This document shows positions 36,026 through 45,702 of a stretch of DNA of 64,000 nt, piece after piece. The position numbers and the translations under genes were made by a program. The DNA is taken from assembly GCF_046115515.1 (NCBI RefSeq), contig NZ_CP175953.1. One strand, written 5' to 3'. The notes beneath the pieces were generated by a model that saw nothing but the letters and a program-made list of their open reading frames with translations, made no database searches and was not told the origin of the DNA. The DNA comes from Gracilimonas sp017641085 (GTDB taxonomy: Bacteria > Bacteroidota > Rhodothermia > Balneolales > Balneolaceae). How positions within the stretch are numbered: the first letter of the stretch is position 1; each line of letters begins with the position of its first letter.

Positions 36026-36651
36026 TCCTTATATAGTTCAACCAATTCGCTCATCATCATGGCGGTGGCTCCCCATAAAGGGACACGATGAATATTCCAG
36101 AAAGGAACTCGATAAGGGGTACCTCGTAAATCCCATTCTTCTTCCACACGGTTGTGTTCTTTGATTAAGTCGGAGACCGGGACAGTGATGATTTCATCTA
36201 CTTCGTTCGGGTTGGGGGTGAACGACTGCTCTTCGTTTAGAAAAGCAATAACCGGGGTTACCATGTTATCCGAGTGTCCCACGTACAGCGGGGTTAGTTG
36301 TCCGATAATTTCAACCTGACCGGTGTGTAACCCAATTTCTTCCTGAGCCTCCCGCAGAGCGGTTTCTTCTATGCTTTCATCACCTTCCTTACCACCCCCG
36401 GGAAAGCTTAGTTGTCCGCCATGATTAATAGACTCGGTGCGCAGGGTTAGCAGGACTTCCAGCTCTTCCTTCCAAGCTATAAATGGAACCAAAACACTGC
36501 TGTTTCTGAAATCATCATGTGCAGGCTCGTAATGCGTTTTATTTGGTTTCCCGTTTTTTGGGTGAGGGGCCATAATTCGCTGGGCATCTCTACCCGGTAA
36601 TGAACCAATTAAACGAGATTGTAAAAATTTTTTAAAATTTTCTTGTAACAT
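36010..36651 (-). CDS. Nudix hydrolase, CoA pyrophosphatase type
   Basis: About 213 residues from the ATG at 36651; the frame stays open to 36702 with a longer but unlikely N-terminus. The Nudix box is GGGKEGDESIEETALREAQEEIGL-like over 24 residues, with all Glu ligands present. The preceding LSFPGG and the NudL-type extension point to CoA or acyl-CoA cleavage. The C-terminal residues FVNR and the stop are encoded inside the heptamer array, which suggests the array has grown into the gene end. Confidence 0.87.
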   Translation of the reverse strand: MLQENFKKFLQSRLIGSLPGRDAQRIMAPHPKNGKPNKTHYEPAHDDFRNSSVLVPFIAWKEELEVLLTLRTESINHGGQLSFPGGGKEGDESIEETALREAQEEIGLHTGQVEIIGQLTPLYVGHSDNMVTPVIAFLNEEQSFTPNPNEVDEIITVPVSDLIKEHNRVEEEWDLRGTPYRVPFWNIHRVPLWGATAMMMSELVELYKEFVNR

Positions 36652-36820
36652 TAAGGGGGGTGTATTACTGTTGTATATGATGCGGTACAAACAACATACC
36701 ATTTATTTAAATAATCACTCTATAAATGTTGCTCTTCTTATGGGTGAATATAGTGTTGTAAGCCCGTCATTATTCTCATTTACTCGAAATCAATAGAATA
36801 CTAATCAAACCTAAATTAAT

Positions 36821-38035
36821 ATGAATAGTAGAATAATATCTAAACTAACTACTGGGGCATTGGTACTTATGTTAATGGTAGTGGGGTGTCAAAATGTAAC
36901 GGATGTTACAAACAATCCAGACTTACCCGGAGGAGATCAGATTATTGAAGGCCAATATATTGTGGTCATGCAGGCATCTGAAACCGCCCGATACAAGCTT
37001 GGCAACACCTCACAAATTGAAGTTGCCCGGGATGCAATCATGAGTGATGCGCAAATTCCGGAAAGGGACGTTGTAGTTAAATACAATAATACAATTGCAG
37101 GATTCACAGCTCAGCTTACTGATGAGCAAATCGCACGCCTGAATGCTAACAAAGGGGTGAAATACATCGAAAAAGACCGTGTAGTTTCTTTTGCACCTCC
37201 CGGATCTTGCTCTCCATGGCCTGGATGTAAAGATGGCGGTGATGACGATGGTGGTGGAAGTACCACTCAGGAAACGCCATATGGAATTACCCGTGTTAAT
37301 GGCGGCGCTACTTATACAGGCAGTAATGTTGCGTGGATTCTTGATTCAGGTATTGATTTAGATCACCCGGATTTAAATGTAGATGCTTCCAGAGGCTTTA
37401 ACGCCTTTACATCAGGCAGGGATGGTAAATCTTTAGATGATGGAAACGGTCATGGAACACACGTGGCAGGGACTATAGCAGCCATTGATAATACAGAAGG
37501 TGTGATTGGTGTAGCAGCAGGAGCAACCGTAATTCCGGTTAAAGTTCTGGACAGCCGCGGAAGTGGTTCTTATTCTGGTGTAATTGCCGGTGTTGACCAC
37601 GTTGGAGCAAACGGAAGTAAGGGAGATGTTGCTAACATGAGTTTAGGCGGACCAACTTCTCAGGCTCTTGATGATGCGGTGCTTGCGGCTTCACAAAACG
37701 GAATTAAATTTTCACTTGCCGCAGGTAATGAAGGCACTGATGCCAATAATTCATCTCCTGCCAGAGTAAACGGAAGTAACATAGTTACTATTTCTGCTAT
37801 GGACAGTAATGATAACTGGGCGTCTTTCTCGAACTACGGAAATCCTCCCGTTGATTATGCTGCACCGGGTGTAAGCATCACTTCTACCTGGAAAGATGGC
37901 GGATACAACACCATTAGCGGTACATCTATGGCGGCGCCACATGCAGCCGGTGTCCTGCTTCTTGGAAATGCCAGCACAGATGGGAATGTGAATGGAGATC
38001 CGGATGGAAATGCAGACCCAATTATTGTGAACTAA
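36821..38035 (+). CDS. Subtilisin-like (S8) serine protease lipoprotein
   Basis: 404 residues. A lipoprotein signal ends at VVGC (Cys23). Residues about 45-125 are an I9-type inhibitor propeptide (GQYIVVM to YIEKDRVV). A Gly/Asp-rich linker with two Cys (130, 136) follows. The catalytic domain has Asp175 in LDSGID, His211 in GHGTHVAGT and Ser369 in SGTSMAAPHAAG. The tail NGDPDGNADPIIVN ends the protein without a type IX sorting domain. It should act at the outer membrane or cell surface. It is a single gene with a strong terminator. Confidence 0.92.
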   Translation: MNSRIISKLTTGALVLMLMVVGCQNVTDVTNNPDLPGGDQIIEGQYIVVMQASETARYKLGNTSQIEVARDAIMSDAQIPERDVVVKYNNTIAGFTAQLTDEQIARLNANKGVKYIEKDRVVSFAPPGSCSPWPGCKDGGDDDGGGSTTQETPYGITRVNGGATYTGSNVAWILDSGIDLDHPDLNVDASRGFNAFTSGRDGKSLDDGNGHGTHVAGTIAAIDNTEGVIGVAAGATVIPVKVLDSRGSGSYSGVIAGVDHVGANGSKGDVANMSLGGPTSQALDDAVLAASQNGIKFSLAAGNEGTDANNSSPARVNGSNIVTISAMDSNDNWASFSNYGNPPVDYAAPGVSITSTWKDGGYNTISGTSMAAPHAAGVLLLGNASTDGNVNGDPDGNADPIIVN

Positions 38036-38057
38036 GTAGAGTTTAGTCACAAACTTC

Positions 38058-38096
38058 AAGCCCTCTTTTCGAAAGAAGAGAGGGCTTTATTTTTTT
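38058..38096 (+). terminator. Terminator of the S8 protease gene
   Basis: The stem AAGCCCTCTT / AAGAGAGGGCTT with a short loop is followed by a T-rich tract. Confidence 0.9.
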
Positions 38097-38184
38097 TGGT
38101 ATCTATCTATTGTTTTTAAAGCTTATCTCATGTCCGTACTTTTAGGGCTCCGAAAAAAATTGATATTGAGTCACAAAATTATCC

Positions 38185-39180
38185 ATGAGTAAAAAGTATA
38201 ATGTGTACGGCATTGGTAATGCCCTGGTAGATTTAGAGTTTAAAGTAAGTCCCGATTTTCTTCAGCAACACGATGTCCAGAAAGGGTTGATGACCCTGGT
38301 GGATGAAGAAACCCAGCGTCGCCTGATAGGAGCTATTGATCATCAAAAAACGGAGAAAAAATCCGGCGGTTCGGCGGCGAATACGGTTATTGCGGTCAGT
38401 CAGTTTGGCGGGAATGCCTTTTATTCGTGTAAAGTGGCGGCCGACGAATTCGGAGATTTCTATCTTAAAGACATGGAAGACGCCGGCATCCCCACTAACT
38501 TTGATCGGCAGCAGCGGGAAGAGGGAGTCACAGGGAAATGCCTGGTGATGATCACCGAAGACGCCGACCGAACAATGAATACCTATCTGGGAATTTCATC
38601 CGGACTATCAACGAATGAAGTCGACGAACGGGCAATCAAAGATTCAGAGTACGTGTACCTGGAAGGATACCTGGTTGCAGCAGAAGAAGGGCTGGCAGCG
38701 ATGAAGCAAGCAAAAAAAATCGCGGAAGACAATAATGTGAAGACAGCCATCACCCTTTCCGATCCATCTATCGTTCAGGCCTTTAAAGAAAATTTTAAAG
38801 ATGTGATTGGAGCTTCTGTAGATCTCATGTTCTGTAATGAAGAAGAAGCCAAAGCTTTTACCGGAAAGGATGATCTGCTGGAAGCCCGTGAAGACCTGAA
38901 GCAGGAAGCCAAAAGGTTCGTAATCACTCAGGGCCGAAATGGAGCCATGATTTTTGATGGTGATACTTTTATCGACATAGAGCCATATGAAGTAAAAGCT
39001 GTGGATAGCAACGGGGCAGGAGATATGTTTGCCGGAGCTTTTCTATACGGGGTTACCAATAACCTTGGGTTCGCAAATTCCGGGAAGCTGGCAAGTTTAG
39101 CGGGTTCCAGGATCGTATCGCAATACGGGCCAAGATTGAAGTGGCATGAAGCACAGGAAATTTTACATCAGCTAAAATAA
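38185..39180 (+). CDS. PfkB-family kinase, adenosine kinase-like
   Basis: 331 residues. The N-terminal substrate motif KKSGGSAANTVIAVSQFGG and the C-terminal DSNGAGDMFAGAFLYG (catalytic Asp) define the ribokinase/PfkB family. The overall length and the motif spacing are those of bacterial adenosine kinase-like proteins, but sugar kinases remain possible. It heads a run of closely spaced + strand genes (SemiSWEET, rdgB). Confidence 0.88.
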   Translation: MSKKYNVYGIGNALVDLEFKVSPDFLQQHDVQKGLMTLVDEETQRRLIGAIDHQKTEKKSGGSAANTVIAVSQFGGNAFYSCKVAADEFGDFYLKDMEDAGIPTNFDRQQREEGVTGKCLVMITEDADRTMNTYLGISSGLSTNEVDERAIKDSEYVYLEGYLVAAEEGLAAMKQAKKIAEDNNVKTAITLSDPSIVQAFKENFKDVIGASVDLMFCNEEEAKAFTGKDDLLEAREDLKQEAKRFVITQGRNGAMIFDGDTFIDIEPYEVKAVDSNGAGDMFAGAFLYGVTNNLGFANSGKLASLAGSRIVSQYGPRLKWHEAQEILHQLK

Positions 39181-39188
39181 GGCAGAGA

Positions 39189-39449
39189 ATGACAGGAATA
39201 GAATTATTAGGATGGGTCGGGTTCGGCATTTTAGTAGCCGCATGGATACCTCAAACCTGGGAAACCATTAAAGAGGGCAGTACCTCCATGAACATCGCCT
39301 TTATCATTATGTATTTTTCATCAAGCCTGATGCTTACCGTTTACTCCGTGCTGATTGACGATACGGTATTTACGGCTCTGAACGCGTTGCTTACGATCGG
39401 GAGTGGAATTAACTTGTACTTTAAACTTTTTCCGAGGAAGAAAGGGTGA
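39189..39449 (+). CDS. SemiSWEET sugar transporter
   Basis: 86 residues, three membrane helices, with the PQ-loop motif AAWIPQTWETIKEGS in the first. This is the half-size bacterial form that dimerises to move sugars across the inner membrane. Its stop overlaps the GTG start of rdgB (GTGA). The kinase just upstream suggests, weakly, that a sugar or nucleoside is taken up and phosphorylated. Confidence 0.87.
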   Translation: MTGIELLGWVGFGILVAAWIPQTWETIKEGSTSMNIAFIIMYFSSSLMLTVYSVLIDDTVFTALNALLTIGSGINLYFKLFPRKKG

Positions 39450-40030
39450 AGCTTACCAAACTTGTTATAGCATCGCAGAACCCTCATAAGATTGAGGAAC
39501 TCGAACAAATTCTGAGGCCTCTCGGGATTGAGGTTCTTTCCACAAAAGGCTTTCCGGAGCTGAAAGAGGTCGTGGAAGATCAACCAACCTTGCAGGGGAA
39601 TGCGCTCAAAAAAGCTCGATACGTCGCCAAAGAAACCGGGCTTCCTGCTCTGTCGGATGATACTGGCCTGGAAGTGGACTCCTTGAACGGAGAACCCGGA
39701 GTGTATTCCGCCCGTTATGCCGGAAAGCGGGCAAGCTATCAGGATAACGTGAACAAATTGCTGACCGAATTAGACGGGATTACCGACCGGAAAGCACAAT
39801 TCAGAACCGTAGTTGCACTCGTGCATTCTGATAAGGAATATGTTTTTGAAGGGATTTGTAAAGGGGAAATACTTACCGAAGAAAAAGGTGATAAAGGATT
39901 TGGGTACGATCCCGTTTTTAAGCCGGAAGGCTTCGATAAAACTTTTGCCGAACTGGATTCGGCTATTAAAAATGATATTTCACACCGCGGGAAAGCCGTT
40001 CAGAAGTTTGTCTCTTTTTTGAAGAGATAA
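39446..40030 (+). CDS. rdgB: XTP/dITP diphosphatase RdgB
   Basis: 194 residues, GTG start overlapping the upstream stop by four bases. It removes deaminated purine nucleotides (XTP, dITP, ITP). ASQNPHKIEELEQIL, SDDTGLEVDSLNGEPGVYSARYAG, GFGYDPVF and SHRGKA are all present in order. Confidence 0.94.
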   Translation: MKLTKLVIASQNPHKIEELEQILRPLGIEVLSTKGFPELKEVVEDQPTLQGNALKKARYVAKETGLPALSDDTGLEVDSLNGEPGVYSARYAGKRASYQDNVNKLLTELDGITDRKAQFRTVVALVHSDKEYVFEGICKGEILTEEKGDKGFGYDPVFKPEGFDKTFAELDSAIKNDISHRGKAVQKFVSFLKR

Positions 40031-40087
40031 AAGAATTGACGAATATGGGGTAAATAAGAGCAGGTCGCACACCTTAACGGAGATAGC

Positions 40088-41050
40088 ATGTTCAACAGAA
40101 AAGAGTTTATAAAGGCCACAGCACTGGGGTTGCTTCCACTAAATGTTTTAAAAGCAAAATCGGGACCGGTTCAAACCGGTAAGAAACCGGTGGTCGTTTC
40201 AACCTGGAGAACGGGAGTAAGGGCAAATGAGGCGGCCTGGCAGATTTTAGACAAAGGTGGCTACGCCCTTGACGCCGTAGAAGCCGGTGTGAAGGTGGAA
40301 GAGGCAAATCCAAAAAATAGTACGGTTGGTTATGGAGGCCGGCCCGACCGAGACGGAAATGTAACCCTGGATGCCTGCGTGATGGATGAAAACGGAGAAT
40401 GTGGATCGGTAGCTTTTCTGCAGGATATCAAACACCCGGTCTCGGTGGCGCGTAAAGTAATGACGGACACTCCACATGCTATGCTGGTGGGAGAAGGAGC
40501 CCGGCAGTTTGCTCTTTCTCAGGGATTTGAAAAGGAAAACCTGCTTACACCGGTGGCGGAAAAAGAATGGAAGAAATGGCTCGAGACTTCAGAGTATCAG
40601 CTTGAAGTCAATATAGAGAACCACGATACCATAGGAATGCTGGCTCTGGACAAAGACGGCAGGCTTTGTGGAGCCTGTACCACCAGTGGCGCTGCTTATA
40701 AGATGCACGGACGTGTAGGCGATTCTCCCATAATCGGAGCCGGTCTTTTTATCGATCCCAAATTTGGAGGGGCTGTTGCAACCGGAGCTGGAGAAGAGGT
40801 TATTAAAACGGCGGGGTGCCATTTGGTGGTGGAAATGATGCGTGCCGGTCATTCCCCGGAAGAAGCATGCAAAATTGCTATTCAGCGAATTATTGAAAGA
40901 GATTCCTCGAACAAGAAAGATACACAGGTTGGATATATAGCTCTGAATAAAGAAGGCGTTTATGGCGGGTACAGCATTGTTAAGGGCTTTGATGTTTCAG
41001 TTTGCAATGCAGATGGAAACCGGGCAGAACCCACTTCTCATCTAAACTGA
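40088..41050 (+). CDS. Isoaspartyl peptidase/aspartylglucosaminidase-family Ntn hydrolase
   Basis: 320 residues. The precursor should self-cleave before the Thr in ENHDTIGMLAL, which becomes the nucleophile. CTTSGAAYKMHGRVGDSPIIG follows with the substrate-binding Arg. The family cleaves N4-(beta-GlcNAc)-asparagine or isoaspartyl bonds. An N-terminal stretch (NRKEFIKATALGLLPLNVLKA) resembles a Tat-like or Sec export signal, so it probably acts in the periplasm. Five bases after its stop the symporter gene begins. Confidence 0.9.
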   Translation: MFNRKEFIKATALGLLPLNVLKAKSGPVQTGKKPVVVSTWRTGVRANEAAWQILDKGGYALDAVEAGVKVEEANPKNSTVGYGGRPDRDGNVTLDACVMDENGECGSVAFLQDIKHPVSVARKVMTDTPHAMLVGEGARQFALSQGFEKENLLTPVAEKEWKKWLETSEYQLEVNIENHDTIGMLALDKDGRLCGACTTSGAAYKMHGRVGDSPIIGAGLFIDPKFGGAVATGAGEEVIKTAGCHLVVEMMRAGHSPEEACKIAIQRIIERDSSNKKDTQVGYIALNKEGVYGGYSIVKGFDVSVCNADGNRAEPTSHLN

Positions 41051-41055
41051 GCTGT

Positions 41056-42582
41056 ATGCAATTTTCTGTTATCGATTACATTGTTATTGTTGTTTACCTG
41101 GTCGGTGTAGCTTTTTTGGGGTTAAAGTCATCCGGAAAGCAAACTTCCAATAAAGATTACTTTTTAGGGGGTGAAGGGATTCCATGGTGGGCGGTGTTAT
41201 TCTCTATTGTAGCCACCGAAACAAGCACGCTTACTTTTATCAGTATTCCGGCCGTGGCTTATGGAGGGAACCTGACCTTTCTGCAAATAACGGTGGGATA
41301 TGTAATTGGCAGGATCGGCGTCGCGTTGTTCTTTCTCCCCAAATACTATGAAGGCGAATTGTTCACGGCTTATACCTTTCTGGAAAAGCGATTCGGTGCC
41401 GGCATGCGTAATGCGGCAAGTTCAACTTTTATGATTACCCGCCTGCTGGCTGATGGAGTCCGGCTGTTTGCCACCGCTATTCCTCTCGCTATTATTCTGC
41501 GGTTAGGCGGTGCTTTTTCCGGTTGGGGTGATCTTGAGCTCTACATTCTGTCCATTTGCGTGATTACGGCCATAACGCTTGTTTATACATTCTTTGGAGG
41601 CATCAAAGCGGTGGTTTGGATGGATTTTGTGCAGATGATCGTGTACATCGGTGGTGCATTAATAGCAGTAGGAGTTTTACTGGGGAATTTGCCGGCAGGA
41701 TTCGAACTGCCCGGCGAGAAGTTGCAACTGGTCAATCTTGGCTTTGATATGAGTTTCAGGGAATTCATCGCTCAGCCGTACACCTTAATCACAGCACTTG
41801 TGGGCGGGGCTGTATTCTCGCTGGCTTCTCATGGAACCGATCAGCTTTTGGTGCAGCGGGTGCTGGCTACTCGTAATCTAAAATCCGGCCAAAAGGCGAT
41901 GATCTGGAGTGGAATTGTGGCTATGCTTCAGTTTGCTCTTTTTATGGGGATTGGGTTGTTGCTTTACATGTTTTATGAAGGAGTTTCTGCCACAGAAATG
42001 GGATTGGCTACCACTGACGAAGTATTTGCTAAATTCATCGTAGAGCAGCTACCGGTCGGGGTGTCGGGGCTTATTGTGGCCGCCCTGTTTGCAGCAGCCA
42101 TGAGCAGCCTGAGCTCCTCTCTGAACTCATTGGCTTCCTCAACCACCTATGATTTATACAAACCTTATTTCGGAAAGAATAATACCGAAGCTGAGGACCT
42201 GTCCATGTCCCGTAAAATTACGATGGGCTGGGGGATAATTCTTACGGCATCAGCTGTTTTCTTTGCGATTCTGCAGCTTCAGGGAGGCGAACGCCCGGCC
42301 ATTGTGGAATTGGGGCTGGGGATAGCGTCCTATACCTATGGCGGATTATTAGGAGCATTTCTGTTGGGAATGTTTTTCAGCAAGCCGGACAAAACAGATG
42401 CATTAATTGGCTTTTTCTGCGGGTTGATCGCATTGCTTTTCATGGTTCAGGGCCCAATTCAAAATTTGCTTCCCGGAGACGGGCTGGCCATCGCCTGGCC
42501 ACTTTATACACTTGTGGGTAGTTTAATAGTTGTAATCACAGGTTCAATTTCAGCAATACTACGAGGATCAAAGCATGCATAA
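41056..42582 (+). CDS. Sodium:solute symporter (SSS family)
   Basis: About 508 residues from the ATG at 41056; an upstream Met at 41002 lies inside the preceding gene and gives no membrane segment. About thirteen membrane helices. SSGKQTSNKDYFLGGEGIPWW is typical of the start, and the TETSTLTFIS and SSLSSSLNSLASSTTYDLY segments contain the sodium-site Ser/Thr. The substrate cannot be read; a nearby asparaginase-family hydrolase hints at a breakdown product. It overlaps the next gene by eight bases. Confidence 0.9.
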   Translation: MQFSVIDYIVIVVYLVGVAFLGLKSSGKQTSNKDYFLGGEGIPWWAVLFSIVATETSTLTFISIPAVAYGGNLTFLQITVGYVIGRIGVALFFLPKYYEGELFTAYTFLEKRFGAGMRNAASSTFMITRLLADGVRLFATAIPLAIILRLGGAFSGWGDLELYILSICVITAITLVYTFFGGIKAVVWMDFVQMIVYIGGALIAVGVLLGNLPAGFELPGEKLQLVNLGFDMSFREFIAQPYTLITALVGGAVFSLASHGTDQLLVQRVLATRNLKSGQKAMIWSGIVAMLQFALFMGIGLLLYMFYEGVSATEMGLATTDEVFAKFIVEQLPVGVSGLIVAALFAAAMSSLSSSLNSLASSTTYDLYKPYFGKNNTEAEDLSMSRKITMGWGIILTASAVFFAILQLQGGERPAIVELGLGIASYTYGGLLGAFLLGMFFSKPDKTDALIGFFCGLIALLFMVQGPIQNLLPGDGLAIAWPLYTLVGSLIVVITGSISAILRGSKHA

Positions 42583-43042
42583 GAATGAAAAACTAATCAC
42601 CCGCTTCTATTCGGCCTTCCAGGATTTGGATACTGAATCCATGATGAGCTGTTATCATGAGGAAGCATCCTTTAAAGACCCGGTATTTGATCTTGGTTCT
42701 AAAGAAGAAATTGATGCTATGTGGAGCATGCTGTGTTCAAAGGCTAAAGAATTTGATCTTCGTTTTCACTCTGTTCGGGCCAATGACCAGAGAGGGTCGG
42801 CCCAATGGGAAGCTTCATATCTTTTTTCTAAAACAGGTAGAAAAGTCCATAACAAAATTACCGCTCATTTTGAGTTTCAGGACGGTTTGATTGCTGGTCA
42901 CCTCGATGAGTTTAATTTCTGGAAATGGTCAGCGATGGCATTGGGCGTGCCGGGATACATTCTGGGCTGGTCTCCATTCCTGCAAAAGAAAGTTCAGGGC
43001 GAAGCCATGAAGAACCTGAGGCTTTTTCGGAGTTCTCAATAA
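42575..43042 (+). CDS. NTF2-like (SnoaL-type) protein
   Basis: 155 residues with an alpha-beta barrel pattern (LITRFYSAFQDLDTESMMSCYHEEASFKDPVF). Such domains are small-molecule isomerases, hydrolases or binding modules. No specific active-site set is clear. It overlaps the symporter end by eight bases, so it is translated together with it. Confidence 0.8.
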   Translation: MHKNEKLITRFYSAFQDLDTESMMSCYHEEASFKDPVFDLGSKEEIDAMWSMLCSKAKEFDLRFHSVRANDQRGSAQWEASYLFSKTGRKVHNKITAHFEFQDGLIAGHLDEFNFWKWSAMALGVPGYILGWSPFLQKKVQGEAMKNLRLFRSSQ

Positions 43043-43105
43043 GTGTAGCGAATGTTTTTAAAGCCATAATTGTAGTTACTATCGAAGATTAAGAAAGATA
43101 GAATT

Positions 43106-43780
43106 ATGGCGCATACACTGAAGATTAAAGACATTCAAAATGTAACGCACGACGTTAAACAGTTCACCCTCGAAAAGCCTGAGGGATACACATTCGAACC
43201 CGGCCAGGCGACCGAAGTTGCTATAGACAAGGATGGCTGGCGGGACGAAAAGCGGCCGTTTACTTTTACCTCACTCAATGAAGACCCGGACCTCGAATTT
43301 GTGATTAAAATCTATCCCGACCATGACGGGGTTACTGAGCAGCTTGGTAAGCTGCAAGTTGGAGATTCCCTGATTGTGGACGACGCATGGGGAACCATTC
43401 AATATAAAGGTGAAGGTGTGTTCCTGGCCGGTGGAGCTGGTGTAACCCCGTTTATAGCCATCTTCAGAGACTTGCATAAGAAGGGAAAAGTAGGGGATAA
43501 CAAACTCATCTTCTCCAATAAAACGGAAGAGGATATCATCCTGAAAGAGGAGTTTGAAAACATCCTGGGAGATAATTTTGTGAATGCCATCACGAACGAA
43601 GAACCTTCCGGAGATCACCTGTTCCTGGATGGCTTTATCGATAAGGAGTTTTTAGAATCTCAAATCGATGACTTTGATCAGCCATTCTACGTTTGCGGGC
43701 CAATGCCTTTCAATGAAGCCGTGATGGGATACCTCAAAGAGCTGGGTGCCGATCCTGATGCTCTTGTTTTTGAGGAATAA
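43106..43780 (+). CDS. Ferredoxin/flavodoxin reductase-like flavoprotein
   Basis: 224 residues with an FAD-binding barrel (RPFTFTS in place of RxYS) followed by an NAD(P) domain (AGGAGVTPFIAI and the C-terminal YVCGPMPFNEAVM). No iron-sulfur cluster domain is attached. It probably moves electrons between NAD(P)H and a small carrier. It stands alone after the NTF2-like gene with a 63-base gap. Confidence 0.87.
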   Translation: MAHTLKIKDIQNVTHDVKQFTLEKPEGYTFEPGQATEVAIDKDGWRDEKRPFTFTSLNEDPDLEFVIKIYPDHDGVTEQLGKLQVGDSLIVDDAWGTIQYKGEGVFLAGGAGVTPFIAIFRDLHKKGKVGDNKLIFSNKTEEDIILKEEFENILGDNFVNAITNEEPSGDHLFLDGFIDKEFLESQIDDFDQPFYVCGPMPFNEAVMGYLKELGADPDALVFEE

Positions 43781-43941
43781 GGAGATCGACAACTTTACGT
43801 GGCTGACTGAACCTTAGGTGTTGTGCTGGACGAATGAGCCCGAAAACGGGTAAAATCCTCCTCAGAACCTCTCTAAAAACGAAATTCGCAACCGAGCGTT
43901 ATATTTCTTTTATTTGAGGGCAATCATTATTGAATAAAAGC

Positions 43942-44865
43942 ATGACGCACGGCACACATAATGCGGTTTATGATCCGCGTAACGAAGAAGTACTTATTTA
44001 TGTGAACGGGGAGCTTTTTCCCCGTAACGAAGCCAAAATATCTGTTTTTGACAGCGGGTATTTGGTGGGGGATGGCGTTTGGGAAGGATTTCGCCTACAC
44101 AAAGGAGTGCTCGTCTTTCTGAAAGAACATTATGACCGGTTGTTTCAGGGCGCCAAAACGGTGGGCATGGATTTGGGCATGAGCCGCGATGAAATAACCA
44201 AAGCTATTTGGGAAACCCTGGACGCCAACGACATGAAGGATGGCGTACACGTGCGCCTCATGTTTACCCGGGGAATCAAGAAAACCCCATCTCAAGACCC
44301 ACGGCTCACCGTATCAGGGCCTAATCTTGTAATTATCGCAGAATACAAGAAAGCAGACCCGGAGAGCCGAGACAAAGGAGTGACGTTGTTCACCAGTACC
44401 ATTCGCCGGGGTTCGCCCGATTACCTGGATCCCCGGCTTAACTGCCATAGCAAGATCCATGAGGTGCAGGCACTGGTCCAAGCCCTGGAAGCCGGCGCTG
44501 ATGAAGCTTTGATGCTGGATGTAAACGGTTTCGTTTCTACCTGTAACGCCACTAACTTTTTTATGGTGAAGGACGGTGAAGTGTGGACATCCACCGGTCA
44601 GTATTGCATGAATGGTATAACCCGCGGTAAAGTGATTGAAATTTGTGAACAAGCAGGAATCCCCTGTTTCCAGAAGAACTTTTCCTTATTTGATGTGTAT
44701 GGAGCAGATGAAGCTTTTGTAACCGGAAGTTTTGGAGGGCTCACTCCCGTAACCGGGATAGACGGCCGAACAATTACGGAAACTGTACCCGGAACCATGA
44801 CTCAACGCCTTCAGAAACTGTATGAGCAGGCTATTGAGGCACAAGTGAATGAAGTTAAAGTATAA
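43942..44865 (+). CDS. Class IV PLP aminotransferase
   Basis: About 307 residues from the ATG at 43942; a TTG at 43930 would add four residues. YVNGELFPRNEAKISVFDSGYLVGDGVWEGFR is the class IV start. The PLP Lys is in NCHSKIHEVQA, and the phosphate loop is GITRGKVIEICEQAG. It may act on branched-chain or D-amino acids. The sulfotransferase-like gene that follows is fused to this type of aminotransferase in plant BCAT-like proteins, so the two probably act together. Confidence 0.88.
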   Translation: MTHGTHNAVYDPRNEEVLIYVNGELFPRNEAKISVFDSGYLVGDGVWEGFRLHKGVLVFLKEHYDRLFQGAKTVGMDLGMSRDEITKAIWETLDANDMKDGVHVRLMFTRGIKKTPSQDPRLTVSGPNLVIIAEYKKADPESRDKGVTLFTSTIRRGSPDYLDPRLNCHSKIHEVQALVQALEAGADEALMLDVNGFVSTCNATNFFMVKDGEVWTSTGQYCMNGITRGKVIEICEQAGIPCFQKNFSLFDVYGADEAFVTGSFGGLTPVTGIDGRTITETVPGTMTQRLQKLYEQAIEAQVNEVKV

Positions 44866-44948
44866 TTTTTTAATATAGATACAGGTCGTCCGCAGAGTAG
44901 GATTATTTGAGAAGGACCGGACTGACCGCTAAAGTAAAAAACGGAGAA

Positions 44949-45677
44949 ATGTTAAAGACAAAACGAATTTGTTTGTGGAGCGGTCCACGAAATATCTCAA
45001 CAGCACTTATGTATTCTTTCGCCCAGCGCGATGATTCCACGGTTTTTGATGAGCCTTTGTATGCTCATTACCTGGCAAATACCGATGCCAAAAACTATCA
45101 TCCCGGTGCTGATGAAGTACTGAAAAGCCAAGAAAATGATGGACAGAAAGTGGTGGATGAAATTATCCTGGGCGATTACGATACCCCGATCGCTTTCTTC
45201 AAGAATATGACCCACCATCTGGTAAACCTGGATTGGAGCTTTCTGGAAGAAACGATTAACGTCATCCTGACTCGCCCACCAAAGGATATGCTGCCTTCAT
45301 ATGCAAAGCAGGTTAAGAACCCAACTATGCAGGATGTCGGATATGCCAAACACCTGGAAGTGGTCAAGTACCTGGACAATATTGGCAAGAAGCCACTCAT
45401 AGTGGATTCGAAAGATATTCTGCAGTATCCGCAATCCCGTCTTCGTGAATTATGCGGTACACTTGGTATTCCTTTTGATGAAGCCATGCTGAAATGGCCG
45501 GCCGGTCCCCGTAAAGAAGACGGTGTTTGGGCCAAATATTGGTACCATAATGTTCACCGCTCAACAGGGTTCAGGGCTTACAAATCCAAGAACGAGCCTT
45601 TTCCTGAGGAACTGGAAGACCTGCTGGAAGAATGCCAGGAAGCCTATGATGAGCTGCTGGAATACGCCGGGAAGTAA
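44949..45677 (+). CDS. Sulfotransferase-like protein linked to class IV aminotransferase
   Basis: About 242 residues from the ATG at 44949, with an upstream TTG at 44907 as the alternative. The N-terminal LWSGPRNISTALMYSFAQRDD matches the PAPS-binding 5-prime-phosphate loop of sulfotransferases. A later KKPLIVDSKDILQYPQ is also typical. In plants this domain precedes a class IV aminotransferase in one chain. Here the genes are adjacent on the same strand with about 80 bases between them. The true substrate is unknown. Confidence 0.82.
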   Translation: MLKTKRICLWSGPRNISTALMYSFAQRDDSTVFDEPLYAHYLANTDAKNYHPGADEVLKSQENDGQKVVDEIILGDYDTPIAFFKNMTHHLVNLDWSFLEETINVILTRPPKDMLPSYAKQVKNPTMQDVGYAKHLEVVKYLDNIGKKPLIVDSKDILQYPQSRLRELCGTLGIPFDEAMLKWPAGPRKEDGVWAKYWYHNVHRSTGFRAYKSKNEPFPEELEDLLEECQEAYDELLEYAGK

Positions 45678-45702
45678 TCGAACTAAGGTATTACCCGGAG
45701 CC

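Noticed and set aside
41002..41055. Longer start for the sodium symporter
   Set aside because: The extra 18 residues overlap the end of the asparaginase-family gene and are hydrophilic; ATG 41056 gives the family N-terminus.
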